A program made the translations under genes and the position numbers. From positions 6,927,342 through 6,991,341 of the forward strand of contig NZ_CP042431.1 in NCBI RefSeq assembly GCF_007970185.1: DNA of 64,000 nt, written 5' to 3'. The notes below the pieces were generated by a model that saw nothing but the letters and a program-made list of their open reading frames with translations, did no database searches and had not been told where the DNA came from. Numbering within the stretch: position 1 is the first letter of the stretch; every line of letters begins with the position of its first letter. Below, in pieces: positions 40,712 to 51,000 of this stretch. This DNA is from Pseudobacter ginsenosidimutans (lineage in GTDB: Bacteria; Bacteroidota; Bacteroidia; Chitinophagales; Chitinophagaceae).

Positions 40712-42670
40712 TCACTTCAACGGATATACGCAGGCAGCAAATCCGCCTCTGCGCAGCAGTTTCAGATCAATGGAAGAGGCGCTATCCACCACCTGGTAGC
40801 TGGTGGAAAGCTCTTTATCGTGGCTTCCATCAGCAATCAATGTGAGTTTGTACTGTACGCCAGGTGTCAAGAAATCAAAGCTTATCTTATTTTTCTTTTC
40901 TCTTGATTCTGCATTGATACCACCAATAAACCAGGCATCCGCTTTACGGCGTGCGATAACAACATCCTTTCCCGGAAATCCACTCAGCAAATTTGTGTCA
41001 TCCCAGGCTGCCGGTAATTGTTTGAGGAATGATCTTGCTGCATCCGGCAATGAATAATACCCTTCCGGCCTGTCTGCCAAATGCTGCAGTCCTGATTCAA
41101 ACAATACTCCCAGCGCCAATTCATGACCACAGGAAGTGATATGCGGGAATTGCGAATTGGTGAACGTAACTGGTGTATAATCCATGGCGCCTACAACATT
41201 CCGTGTAAAGGGCAGTATACAATTATGCTCAGGAGCTGCCGTGGTAAAATCAGGACCATTGTTATACCATTCTGCACCCCGAACGGCCTCATATGTCATC
41301 AGGTTGGGGTAAGTACGCGCCCATCCACGCGGCACGATACAGCCATGGAAGTAGACCATCAAATTGAACTGCGCCGCATCTTCCAGGATATCCAGGTAAT
41401 ATTTTATCATATCCTGTTTTTCACTTTCGAAGAAGTCAACTTTAATACCCGCAAATCCCAACTTCTTCAATTTGGTAAACTCCGCCACACGGTTTTCATG
41501 CGTCAGCATTCTGTCTTTCGGCGTTGAAGAGACCCAGGTATGGTCGCCTCCCGAGTTGTACCAGATGAGCGGCTTCACACCTTTGGATAGAATATATTTT
41601 GCAGCATCTTCAACATTGCCGCCATTACGCATTACATCCCATTCCCAATCGAGTAATGTATATGGCCAGTTCATCCTGGCCGCCAGGTCTGCAAAAGCAC
41701 AAACTGTTTTATAATCCCGGGTACCGTGATTGTCTGACCAATAATTCCATGATACCAGGCCGGGTTTGATCCAGTCCGTGTTCTTTATGACAGACGGAGC
41801 AGATACATCATCAACCAGGGTTGACGCAACTACATCCTGTAAGCTCCCCATGATCCCTACCCGCCACGGTGATCTCCAGGGAAGTGTGATGGAAGGAGTT
41901 CTTGATCCCTGCCCTCTCCCATCTCCGGCATCAGGGAACGAAAGCTTATATTTCGAACTATCGATGGAGTTGCTGAGCTTTGTACCGCAGTAGTTGCGGT
42001 CCAGATCCGCTTCATGCAAAAGGAACCAGCATGAGCTGTCGCTTGTCATGAAAAGCGCAGGGTAGCACCATTCCTGCTTCTTAACCTTGTCTCCGCTCAT
42101 GGCAGCATAGTATCCCTCATTCGCCGGATTCCATTTTTCCATCCAGCGCAAAGTTTTCATTGGGATAGTATAAGCCGTTAGTTCTTCCTTTATCTGAAAG
42201 GTTCCGATCTTTTCCGGGAATTCATATCTGAAGGCAAATCCGTCGTTATAGGCACGGATGATCAAATTGATCCTTGCCTTTCCCTGGTTTGCGAAAAACA
42301 GGATTACTTCGTTGGCAGTATTGTTGCAAGCCGATCTTTTACCATGCACTGCGTTGTATTGCTCATTGATGAGAACTGGCTTTCCGGCCTTGACAAACTG
42401 CATCTCTTTTGAAAATTCCTGATCACTTCGCACCAAACCCAGATCTATCCGTGGAACCGCTTCAGTAATTTTTCCCTGATCATAATAGGATACAGTAAGA
42501 TACCATCCGCTATTCCCGGTAGCCTGTCCGTTGTAAACACCAACCACTACTTTTCCATTGGGAGACTGCAGCTTTACCTGTTGAGCAAAAACTGACTGTA
42601 TATTTAGTACGATAACCAGAAAAGCTAAGGAGATCCTCTCCACAATATTATGTTTAGAATAATTCACCAC
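40712..42670 (-). CDS. GH97 alpha-galactosidase-like hydrolase
   Basis: Secreted enzyme of 652 residues with signal ending SVFAQ (residue 30). The N-terminal super-sandwich begins VKLQSPNGKVVVGVYN, the usual GH97 opening. The barrel has YTLLDWEWD, KPLIWYNSGGDHTW and FAGIKVDFFESEKQD, where Asp412 occupies the nucleophile position of the retaining GH97 branch (alpha-galactosidases), whereas the inverting alpha-glucosidase branch uses Glu bases. YFHGCIVPRGWARTYPN and NVVGAMDYTPVTF follow. It is probably an alpha-galactosidase. The ATG begins immediately after the stop of the upstream GH31 gene. Confidence 0.94.
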   Translation of the reverse strand: MVNYSKHNIVERISLAFLVIVLNIQSVFAQQVKLQSPNGKVVVGVYNGQATGNSGWYLTVSYYDQGKITEAVPRIDLGLVRSDQEFSKEMQFVKAGKPVLINEQYNAVHGKRSACNNTANEVILFFANQGKARINLIIRAYNDGFAFRYEFPEKIGTFQIKEELTAYTIPMKTLRWMEKWNPANEGYYAAMSGDKVKKQEWCYPALFMTSDSSCWFLLHEADLDRNYCGTKLSNSIDSSKYKLSFPDAGDGRGQGSRTPSITLPWRSPWRVGIMGSLQDVVASTLVDDVSAPSVIKNTDWIKPGLVSWNYWSDNHGTRDYKTVCAFADLAARMNWPYTLLDWEWDVMRNGGNVEDAAKYILSKGVKPLIWYNSGGDHTWVSSTPKDRMLTHENRVAEFTKLKKLGFAGIKVDFFESEKQDMIKYYLDILEDAAQFNLMVYFHGCIVPRGWARTYPNLMTYEAVRGAEWYNNGPDFTTAAPEHNCILPFTRNVVGAMDYTPVTFTNSQFPHITSCGHELALGVLFESGLQHLADRPEGYYSLPDAARSFLKQLPAAWDDTNLLSGFPGKDVVIARRKADAWFIGGINAESREKKNKISFDFLTPGVQYKLTLIADGSHDKELSTSYQVVDSASSIDLKLLRRGGFAACVYPLK

Positions 42671-45091
42671 TTATAATTTTACTGATAATTTCTTACCTGA
42701 ATATTCTATTCTTTTCCCTGCTTTTGTGGTCAGCTCATTTTCACTCATTGGGGATCGATCCATCAGCACCAACCTGAATATTCTTATCTCAGGCATTCCG
42801 GGAAAAGAACCATTCCTGTCGCCGATAGTGAAGGTCTTTTTCCTGTCATCCCAATTGAGATCAATGGTAGAATGGATCCCTTTCTCATAATTGTAATTGT
42901 CGTTCTCATCTTCATACAGCGCAAATTTTCCGTCGGTTCCCGGATAAATCCGAATTTCAAGATCATCCCATTTCTTTTCTTCCGCGTATTGAACGGAAGG
43001 CCCAATTGGCAGGATGCTACCTGACCTAACATACACCGGTATGATATCGATGGGTGTTTCCTTAATTACTTTCTTTCCGCCTGAAAATCTTTCATTGGTC
43101 CAGAGATCATACCAGTAGCAGCCTGCAGGCAAATAGGTTTCTTTCGTCTTGATTGTATTGAAATCTTCCACCATCAGGCTATCCTTTCCAATAACAGTTT
43201 TTTTCACATACATTGGCCGTGTAACCGGGCTTATCAGTAATGATTTTCCGAACATAAACTGATCATTGATATCGAGTGCATTCTTATCCCTGGCAAAATC
43301 CATTACCAGGGCGCGCATCATGCTTGAGTTGTTAGCCGTTACATCCCATGAGGAGGAATAGATGTATGGCAATAAACTATAACGCAGTTTGATGAATTTG
43401 TGGATGGCATCAAACGCTTTGTCTCCTTTATTACCAAACTGATAGATTTCGCGGGGAGCATCAGCTCCGTGAGATCGCATCATTGGGCAGAAAGTACCAA
43501 ACTCCAACCATCGCACATACAACTCCCTGTATTCAGGATCTTTCAGTTTACCCGGATACGCGTTCAGGAAGAATCCGCCGATATCACTGTTCCAGTAAGG
43601 GATGCCGCAAAGCGAAAAATTCAGTCCTGCCGATATCTGGTTTCTCAATGTATTCCAGGAAGCGAACACATCTCCCGACCAGGTATTGGCCCCATACCGT
43701 TGCTGACCTGCAAATGCAGAACGGGTAAGGATAAATACGCGCTTACCGGAAGACAGGGCCCGCTGATGCTGGTATACTCCTCCTACGGTCATCAATGGAA
43801 ATGCGTTGCGGACTTTCCGGAAAGATCCCAGAAAGGTCTTGTTGTTAAGATCAGAGGGTTTGGCTTGTAAATGATCAGGCTCAGATGAATCCATCCACCA
43901 ACCATCGATGCCAATGGAAAAGAGCCCGGCATTGAGGTATTTCCAATAGATATCGCGTGCTGCCGGATGATATGGATCATAAACTTTCACACCGGATGGA
44001 TAATCCTGATTGGGCGGCCATTTTTCAGAACCGGATTCAGGCCATGTTCTGAAATCCATCAGAGCCCCAATTTTTTCCAGTTCATTGTATTGCTTCGTGT
44101 GAGGGCCAAAAGAGTTCCAGATGGAAATGATCATATGTGCATTCTGGTTATGAACATCATTCACCATCTTTTTAGGATCGTAAAATTCAGGGTTAAGGAA
44201 TTCCATGGCATTCCAGAGATAATTATTACCCCAGTATTGCCAGTCCTGAATAATGCCATCCAGGGGAACGCCGAGTTCACGATACTTCTTTACCACGCCC
44301 ACCAATTCATCCTGACTTTTATACCTCTCTTTGCTTTGCCAGAAACCGAATGTCCATAAAGGAAACATGGGTGCTTGTCCTGTAAGTTCACGCATACAGG
44401 AGATCACCCCATCAGCATTGCCTCCGTACATAAAATAATATTCGATACCATCTCCCACTTCTGATCTGAAAAAAGTGCTGTCCGGATTATCAGCAAATTG
44501 TGTAGGCGAATAATTGTCCCAGAACAACCCGTATCCTTTTACCGATTGGAAAAATGGAATATAATCATCAGTATTGCCCTGAACCATATGCAACCTGAGA
44601 TTTCGTTGGATCATCTTACCACGCTGCTGCTGCCCTAAACCATAGATCGCTTCATCACTGTCGAGGACGAAGGACTGCTGAACGTTGAAAGTACCATTAC
44701 CTGCATCATCAAACGGAGTAAATACGGCCCCTTCATCTTTCTCCTTCAGCAGCGGAGCTCCTTCTCTGGTATAGTAGGAAATCGCCCCGGAGCTCAGGTT
44801 TAACTGTACACGAATTTTCGCGTTTCTGATATTCAGGAATTGCCCTTCCTTTTTTACTGTCATTACAGTTTTTTGAGGCGTCCCGGTTACTGACAGACTT
44901 TCTTTATCAAATTTTTTTCCAGCCGGTAACTTAATTACTCTTACTACTGAGTGGCTGTAAAACTGAATTTCGATGGTCTGATCCGCAACGGATGTTCTGA
45001 TACCATAGTCAGTTGATTGCCAGCTTTGGGCCTTTGAGACAATGAAGGAGAACAGGATCGCTATCAATGCAAAGGCTGGTCTTAATTTCAT
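42671..45091 (-). CDS. GH31 alpha-glycosidase (alpha-xylosidase/alpha-glucosidase type)
   Basis: Secreted GH31 of 806 residues from start MKLRPAFALIA (45091), with signal ending SKAQ. The nucleophile is Asp401 (IDGWWMDSSEPD) and the acid/base Asp474 (WSGDVFASW). GFWQSKERYKSQDELVGV, IIQDWQYWGNNYLW and RSAFAGQQRYGANTWSGD are conserved. No PA14 insert is present, unlike the GH31 at 38088, and the two enzymes differ enough to suggest different linkages or chain positions. The order GH3-GH31-GH97-GH31-GH43 has spacings of 36, 0, 32 and -4 bases, which indicates one operon. Specificity is not resolved by sequence alone. Confidence 0.94.
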   Translation of the reverse strand: MKLRPAFALIAILFSFIVSKAQSWQSTDYGIRTSVADQTIEIQFYSHSVVRVIKLPAGKKFDKESLSVTGTPQKTVMTVKKEGQFLNIRNAKIRVQLNLSSGAISYYTREGAPLLKEKDEGAVFTPFDDAGNGTFNVQQSFVLDSDEAIYGLGQQQRGKMIQRNLRLHMVQGNTDDYIPFFQSVKGYGLFWDNYSPTQFADNPDSTFFRSEVGDGIEYYFMYGGNADGVISCMRELTGQAPMFPLWTFGFWQSKERYKSQDELVGVVKKYRELGVPLDGIIQDWQYWGNNYLWNAMEFLNPEFYDPKKMVNDVHNQNAHMIISIWNSFGPHTKQYNELEKIGALMDFRTWPESGSEKWPPNQDYPSGVKVYDPYHPAARDIYWKYLNAGLFSIGIDGWWMDSSEPDHLQAKPSDLNNKTFLGSFRKVRNAFPLMTVGGVYQHQRALSSGKRVFILTRSAFAGQQRYGANTWSGDVFASWNTLRNQISAGLNFSLCGIPYWNSDIGGFFLNAYPGKLKDPEYRELYVRWLEFGTFCPMMRSHGADAPREIYQFGNKGDKAFDAIHKFIKLRYSLLPYIYSSSWDVTANNSSMMRALVMDFARDKNALDINDQFMFGKSLLISPVTRPMYVKKTVIGKDSLMVEDFNTIKTKETYLPAGCYWYDLWTNERFSGGKKVIKETPIDIIPVYVRSGSILPIGPSVQYAEEKKWDDLEIRIYPGTDGKFALYEDENDNYNYEKGIHSTIDLNWDDRKKTFTIGDRNGSFPGMPEIRIFRLVLMDRSPMSENELTTKAGKRIEYSGKKLSVKL

Positions 45092-45127
45092 TTTAGATTG
45101 TTTTATCATTTTATACTTCTGCCTTTA

Positions 45128-47884
45128 TTACCGGATCCGGACTCCTGCCTTCTTCAGATCCTTATCAGCCGAACTGGTGCCATACAACAATTCATAATCT
45201 CCGGGCATTACAGCCATTTTTCCCTTTACCTCGTCAAAGAATTCAAATGCTGAGGAAGGAATTGTGATCATGGCGGTTACAGTTTTCCCTGCGGCAACCG
45301 GCACTCTCTTAAATCCCCGCAATGTTTTCAGCGGGCCATCACTATCTCCTACTTTCCGTACATACACCTGAATAATTTCTGTACCGTTCCGCTTACCTGT
45401 ATTACTAACAGGGATGAACATCCCAATACTTTCTTCCCTGCCGACCTCTGCCTTACTGATGGTTGCATTTCCCACCAGGAACCTGGTATAACTCAATCCA
45501 AATCCAAACTGGAAAAGAGGATCAGACATAAAACGATAGGTTCTGCCTTTCATGGAATAATCTTCAAAATCCGCCAATTGTGTACTGTCTTTATAGAAGG
45601 TGACCGGCAATTTTCCTGAAGGATTGTAATCACCGAACAATACGTCTGCAACTGCCTGTCCGCCCGATTCCCCACCATACCAGGCCTGCAGGATAGCATC
45701 GCAGCTTTGAGTTTCATGCACCAACCCGATGGCGGAACCGGAACAATTAATAAAGATCACTTGCTTACCCGCGGCCTTCAATGCTTTCAGGCAATTTCGT
45801 TGAACTTCGGGTAATTGAATATCAGTTCGATCACCACCTTTGAATCCCGGGTAAGAAACCGGCATTTCCTCCCCTTCCAGTAAAGTGGAAAGACCGCCAA
45901 CAAACACTACGGTTTCTATGCCTTTGAGCTTACTGATCAGGCCGTCAAAATCGATATCCACTTCCCTGCCAAAATCAAACTCCAGATCAGCCTGCCAGTT
46001 GTTCAACTGTGCGTACTGTATTTCTATTTTATATTTTTTATCTTTTTCAACTTTGAAAGGGAACCTCGACAATAATGTTCGCCAATTGTTGGTGGATGTG
46101 ATCAGCGTTCCGTTCACATAGATCTTCATGGATCCGGTAGCTCCGCATTTAAAAATTATTTCTTCGGTGGCTGGCGCTACGAATTCTGTTTCATACAAAG
46201 CGGAAAAATTCTCAAGCTGAACTCCGGAAGCAAATTCATGCTGACCTGCTGTAGTGAGTTTCAACGGATGCGTAATCTGTTCGGTTATGACAGACCCACC
46301 CTCCATATTTCGGTTATTCCAGTACGTTGCTTTGAAACCTTTTTTATCAGTCAATGAACAATGCGTAAAAAAACTTTGTGTCACTTTATTTTCAACCAGG
46401 TCACAGGCTTTATCATACAACACACTGTTTCCAGGCATTTTGGAGCGGATGCCGTCAAGGATATTGATCGTTCTGACAGGCTTGCCATTGTAATTACCCC
46501 AAAGCATCGGATCATTGTCTGCATTGGGTCCGATGACAGCGATCTTTTTTGCAGATCTTTGCAATGGAAGTGCCTCATTTTTATTTTGCAGCAGGGTCAT
46601 GGATTCGCGGGCCATCTGCAACGCTATCTCCCTATGCTGCGGGTTATTCACTACAGACATGGGTATCCCTGCCCAGGGTACCAGATCGTCCTGATCCATA
46701 TCACCGAGCTCAAAGCGTCCGGTCAAAACACGCAGAAGGCTCTTATCGATCTCTTCTTCGTTTATCAATCCCCGTGAAACAGCATCAGGAAGATTCTTAT
46801 AAGCATAGCCCTCCCACACACATTCCACATCCGTTCCGGCCAAAACGCCTTTTGCAGCAGCATGGGTAGCATCAGAAGACACTTTATGGCTGGTATAAAA
46901 ATCGGTGATGGCACCACAATCAGATACCACAATATGCTTAAAGCCCCAGTCCTGTCGAAGAATAGTTTGCAAAAGCCGATTGTTGCCGCAACAAGGCTCA
47001 TCATCCAACCGCTGATATGCACACATCACCTGTCGCACATCAGCATCCATCACCAATGATTTAAATGCCGGCAGGTATGTTTCATGCAAGTCCCGGGGTT
47101 TCACCTGAAATAGGTTCAGGGTATGCCTGCTCCACTCGGGGCCCGAGTGCACGGCAAAATGTTTGGCGCAGGCAAGTAATTTCCTGTATCTGGCATCAGC
47201 AGGCCCCTGTAACCCTTTTACTACCGCAATGCCCATCCGGGAAGTCAGGTAAGGATCTTCTCCATAGGTTTCCTGGCCACGGCCCCAGCGGGGATCCCGG
47301 AAAATATTGATATTGGGAGTCCAGACTGAAAGACTGAGGAATCGCCGGTTCTCCTTTCCATTTCTGATGGCTTCATGATATTTTGCACGTACTTCATCTG
47401 AGGTAGCGTTAAATACCTCGTACGCCAGCGAATCATTGAAAGATGCTGCCATGCCAATAGGTTCAGGAAAAACAGTAACATTATCATTGTTCGCCAGTCC
47501 ATGCAATGCTTCGCTCCACCAGTTGAATTTCTTTATGCCCAGCCGGGGTATAGCGGGTGACTGATCAAATAGCAGGGATACTTTCTCTTCGAGCGTCAAT
47601 CCCGATATCAGATCCTTTGCTCTTTCCTCTGACCGCAGATGGGAGTTCTGCCAGGGATGCTGCTGCGCAAAACTCAGGCCTGGAGAAAAAATCACCGCCA
47701 CCACCGCCAAACCGGCGACAGTTAATTTAATGATCACATTATTGTAATTAAGTTGTTTTCGATTTATTTTTAGCGGATGCAGCACACGATCACGGGCTAC
47801 TGATGAAGCGTATCGGGAAGGACCAGGTAGCAGTTCCTTTCTGGTTTGTTCCTTACCTGTAATCAAGAGGTTATCATTCCACAT
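45128..47884 (-). CDS. GH3 beta-glycosidase (beta-xylosidase/beta-glucosidase) with PA14 domain
   Basis: Exo-acting retaining hydrolase. The N-terminal barrel carries LTLEEKVSLLFDQSPAIPRLG, NWWSEALHGLAN, RDPRWGRGQETYGEDPYL and the nucleophile Asp322 (VVSDCGAIT). A PA14-type insert lies in about 490-640 (GFKATYWNNRNMEGG, MKIYVNGTLITS, YKIEIQYAQ), and FQFGFGLSYTRF plus a fibronectin-like domain finish the protein. The motif set fits plant-cell-wall beta-xylosidases and beta-glucosidases. The start is uncertain: ATG 47884 gives 918 residues but puts about 50 polar residues before the hydrophobic signal segment (LTVAGLAVVAVIFSPGLSFAQ), whereas GTG 47735-47737 would give a normal signal peptide. 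First gene of the five-gene hydrolase operon, divergent from the HTCS gene. Confidence 0.92.
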   Translation of the reverse strand: MWNDNLLITGKEQTRKELLPGPSRYASSVARDRVLHPLKINRKQLNYNNVIIKLTVAGLAVVAVIFSPGLSFAQQHPWQNSHLRSEERAKDLISGLTLEEKVSLLFDQSPAIPRLGIKKFNWWSEALHGLANNDNVTVFPEPIGMAASFNDSLAYEVFNATSDEVRAKYHEAIRNGKENRRFLSLSVWTPNINIFRDPRWGRGQETYGEDPYLTSRMGIAVVKGLQGPADARYRKLLACAKHFAVHSGPEWSRHTLNLFQVKPRDLHETYLPAFKSLVMDADVRQVMCAYQRLDDEPCCGNNRLLQTILRQDWGFKHIVVSDCGAITDFYTSHKVSSDATHAAAKGVLAGTDVECVWEGYAYKNLPDAVSRGLINEEEIDKSLLRVLTGRFELGDMDQDDLVPWAGIPMSVVNNPQHREIALQMARESMTLLQNKNEALPLQRSAKKIAVIGPNADNDPMLWGNYNGKPVRTINILDGIRSKMPGNSVLYDKACDLVENKVTQSFFTHCSLTDKKGFKATYWNNRNMEGGSVITEQITHPLKLTTAGQHEFASGVQLENFSALYETEFVAPATEEIIFKCGATGSMKIYVNGTLITSTNNWRTLLSRFPFKVEKDKKYKIEIQYAQLNNWQADLEFDFGREVDIDFDGLISKLKGIETVVFVGGLSTLLEGEEMPVSYPGFKGGDRTDIQLPEVQRNCLKALKAAGKQVIFINCSGSAIGLVHETQSCDAILQAWYGGESGGQAVADVLFGDYNPSGKLPVTFYKDSTQLADFEDYSMKGRTYRFMSDPLFQFGFGLSYTRFLVGNATISKAEVGREESIGMFIPVSNTGKRNGTEIIQVYVRKVGDSDGPLKTLRGFKRVPVAAGKTVTAMITIPSSAFEFFDEVKGKMAVMPGDYELLYGTSSADKDLKKAGVRIR

Positions 47885-47923
47885 GGAAGCAGCGTTTTAA
47901 GCAATCAAAAATTTATAGAGAAA

Positions 47924-47950
47924 TAATAAATGTCATTCGTACATTTATTA
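47924..47950. promoter_or_regulatory. 27-bp inverted repeat, candidate HTCS operator (site 1)
   Basis: TAATAAATGT (47924-47933) and ACATTTATTA (47941-47950) are perfect reverse complements around seven bases. The same arms with the same spacing occur directly upstream of the esterase at 52254. The site lies between the divergent GH3 operon and HTCS gene, where an operator for the HTCS would be expected. Confidence 0.65.
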
Positions 47951-47987
47951 AATGAAATTAAAAATAAAAAAGCGATAATTGAGGAAA

Positions 47988-48019
47988 TTGACCATTTGTT
48001 CAGGATTGTAGCAATTTTG
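47988..48019 (+). promoter_or_regulatory. Possible promoter of the HTCS gene
   Basis: TTG at 47988-47990, a 21-base spacer and CAATTTTG at 48012-48019 approximate the Bacteroidota -33 (TTTG/TTG) and -7 (TAnnTTTG) elements with one mismatch in the latter. Transcription would start roughly 35 bases before the ATG. The inverted repeat at 47924-47950 would lie upstream of it. Confidence 0.35.
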
Positions 48020-48037
48020 TTCATTACGCTACAATCC
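48003..48037. promoter_or_regulatory. Second inverted repeat in the HTCS leader
   Basis: GGATTGTAGC (48003-48012) and GCTACAATCC (48028-48037) are perfect ten-base reverse complements separated by 15 bases, ending 23 bases before the HTCS start codon. It is unrelated in sequence to the 27-bp repeat. It could be an operator for another protein or a hairpin in the mRNA leader; there is no T-run after it, so it is not a standard terminator. Confidence 0.5.
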
Positions 48038-48060
48038 AGCCACACCAAAACGATTGCAAC

Positions 48061-51000
48061 ATGCGAAAAATTATCTATATATTTTTTTGCTCTGTTTTTG
48101 CCTTTTGCTCCAACTCCCTGGCACAAACCGGGCATATAAGATTCACCTCTCTCTCTACCAGGGACGGGCTCCTGTCCAACTCAGTGAACGCTATATTGAA
48201 AGACAGGTATGGGATCATGTGGTTCGGTACCGATGACGGGTTGAATAAATTTGATGGAACTAATTTCACTGTGTACAGATATTTGCCTGGCGATTCCACC
48301 AGTTTACGCACCAACGAAGTTTTGGCATTGCATGAAGACAGCTCAGGCAATCTCTGGATTGGCACCAGTGGCGGTGGGCTCAGCCTGTACGACCGGAAAA
48401 GAGACCATTTCCTGCATTACCCGGTACAATCCGGCACCAACACACTCACAGGCAGTGATGTGATCAGGAGTATTTGCAGCGATTACCAGGGTAAGATATG
48501 GATTGCACAGTTTGAAGGGCTATACGTAATGGACCCGAAATCCCAGTTGATATCTAAGCATACATTACACGACGCATACGGCAAACCTATAATAACGACT
48601 CTTACCTCTGTGTATGCAGACAGCAAACAACGGTTGTGGATCGCTTCAGACAATGGCCTTTTACTGTATGATATCAAAACAAACTCCCTGAAAGTATATG
48701 AAAACAAAAAAACAGATCCGGCCAGTTTAACGGATAATAGAACAAGAGCAGTAACAGAGGACAAATGGGGCAATATCTGGGTAGGTACAGCAGCAGGATT
48801 ATGCAAGCTGAAATCAGATGGCTCCGGATTTATCCGTACCATCCTGAACAATTCCGAGATCACCAGCATCGCAGCAGATGGTCAGGGTCTTTTGTGGGTA
48901 GGCTGTTCCAATGGATTATACGTTTACAATATTGAAAGTGCTACTTATTCCATTTTCACCCAGGATTATCGAAATCATCAGAGCTTATGCAGTAAAGGCG
49001 TACGTTGCGTATACATCGATCAACAAGGCATTTACTGGCTGGGAACCTATCAGGGAGGTATTTGCAAGTACGATAAAAACCTGAACCTCTTCAACCTTTC
49101 ACTGAACAGCAGTTTCCAGGAAAACAGGGACCATGTAGCTGTTATCACCGCACTTGCCGAAAACAAGAATGGGAATGTTTTGCTGGGCACCGACGGCAAT
49201 GGCCTCTATGAGCTCAACCGGAAAAAAGATCAGGTGCAACCGGTAAATCTTTCACTTAAAAATGTTCAGGGGAATTCCCTTTCCATTCTCGCATTGCTGC
49301 GCAGCGCAAACGATAAACTTTATATTGGCACTTATTCCAGGGGATTGATCATCCTGGACCAGAGAACAGGAGAATGCACACAGCTGGTGAAAGGAGATGG
49401 AGTGAATACGCTTACCAATAACGATATCTTTTGTTTGTTTGAAGACAGTAAAGGGAATATCTGGATCGGCACAAATGGAGGCGGGATCATTGTTGTACAA
49501 GGCACCCGCGTGATTGCCCGCTACTCTCCCCTGCCTCAAAACGGCGTAAGCCTCATGCCGATCAATGGCTATATACGCGCAATCGAAGAAGATGCCGAAG
49601 GCAATATATGGATCGGTACGCATGGTGGCGGGATTGCTATATTTGAGACAGCTTCAGGCAAATGGGAAATATATACACAAGAGAACAGCCTTTTGCCAAG
49701 TAATAAAATACAGAGCATTCACCGCGACAAAAATGGAAAAATGTGGATCGGCACTTTCAGCGGACTGGCTGCTTTTATTCCGGACAAGCACCAGTTCAAA
49801 CTTTACTCAGAAAAGGACGGCCTTCAAAACGCCATGATCTATCAGATAGTGGAAGATGGTACCGGTAAACTCTGGGTATCTACCAATACCGGCATAAGCA
49901 GGCTAGACACAGCTTCTGAAACCTTCTGGAACTTCACGCATATGAATGGACTGCAGAACTCGAACTTCGTACGTGCGGCAGGGTTACGGCTCTCAGATGG
50001 TGAGTTGTTTTTTGGTGGGCTGGAGGGTTTCAATCATTTCTATCCGGATCAGTTGAAGGTGAACCGGAATGTACCCCAGGTTATTCTCACCGATCTCAGA
50101 ATATCCAATAAATCTGTTCCGGCAGGCAACGATGCTCCCATCAAAGAACATATTTCCACAGCCAGCGAAATACGGTTGAATTACAAACAAAATTTTGCCC
50201 TCAGTTTTGTTGCCCTGAATTATACTATCCCCAGGCAGAACCGGTATGCCTATAAACTGGATGGCTTCGAAAAAGACTGGAACTATATCGGTTCCGGAAA
50301 CATGGCCTCCTATACCAACCTGGATCCGGGAGAGTATACATTCCGGGTGAAAGCTGCTAATAACGACGGGATCTGGAGCACGAACGACACTATCATAAAA
50401 GTGTTTGTCAAGCCCCCTTTCTGGCGAACCACCTATGCTTACATCTTTTACATTTTAGCCATTGGAGGAACACTTTTGTACAGCCGCCATAAAGGTATTT
50501 CCAAATTAAGGAAGAAGTTTGCACAGGAGCAGGAACAGCAGGAAATTGAGAGGGTCAGACAATTGGAACAGATGAAACTCAAATTCCTCACCAACCTTAG
50601 TCATGATTTCCGCACCCCCATTTCCCTGATCATGGGACCAGTAGACCAATTGATAGACGGAGAAGACCGGCCTGAAAAACAGGAGAAACTAAATATGGTA
50701 AGGCGGAATGCAAGAAGACTGCTCAATCTCGTCAACCAATTGCTCGACTTCAGAAAACTGGAAGAACAGGAATTGAAACTCCAGTTATCAAAGGGTGAGT
50801 TCATTTCATTTTTGAAGGAGGTGACAGACTCATTCAGGGATATGTCTGAAAGGAAAAATATCCAGTTCACCCTCAAAACCTGTATAGACCGGTTGGACGC
50901 GTATTTCGACAGGGATAAAATGGAAAGGATATTTTTCAATTTATTGTCCAATGCATTCAAATTCACTTTAGCCGGTGGACATATCACCGTTGATCTGCAA

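Noticed and set aside
47924-47950. The 27-bp repeat as an insertion-sequence end or MITE
   Set aside because: Copies are only 27-33 bases, their centres differ, there is no flanking target duplication visible and no transposase nearby; a regulatory site fits better.
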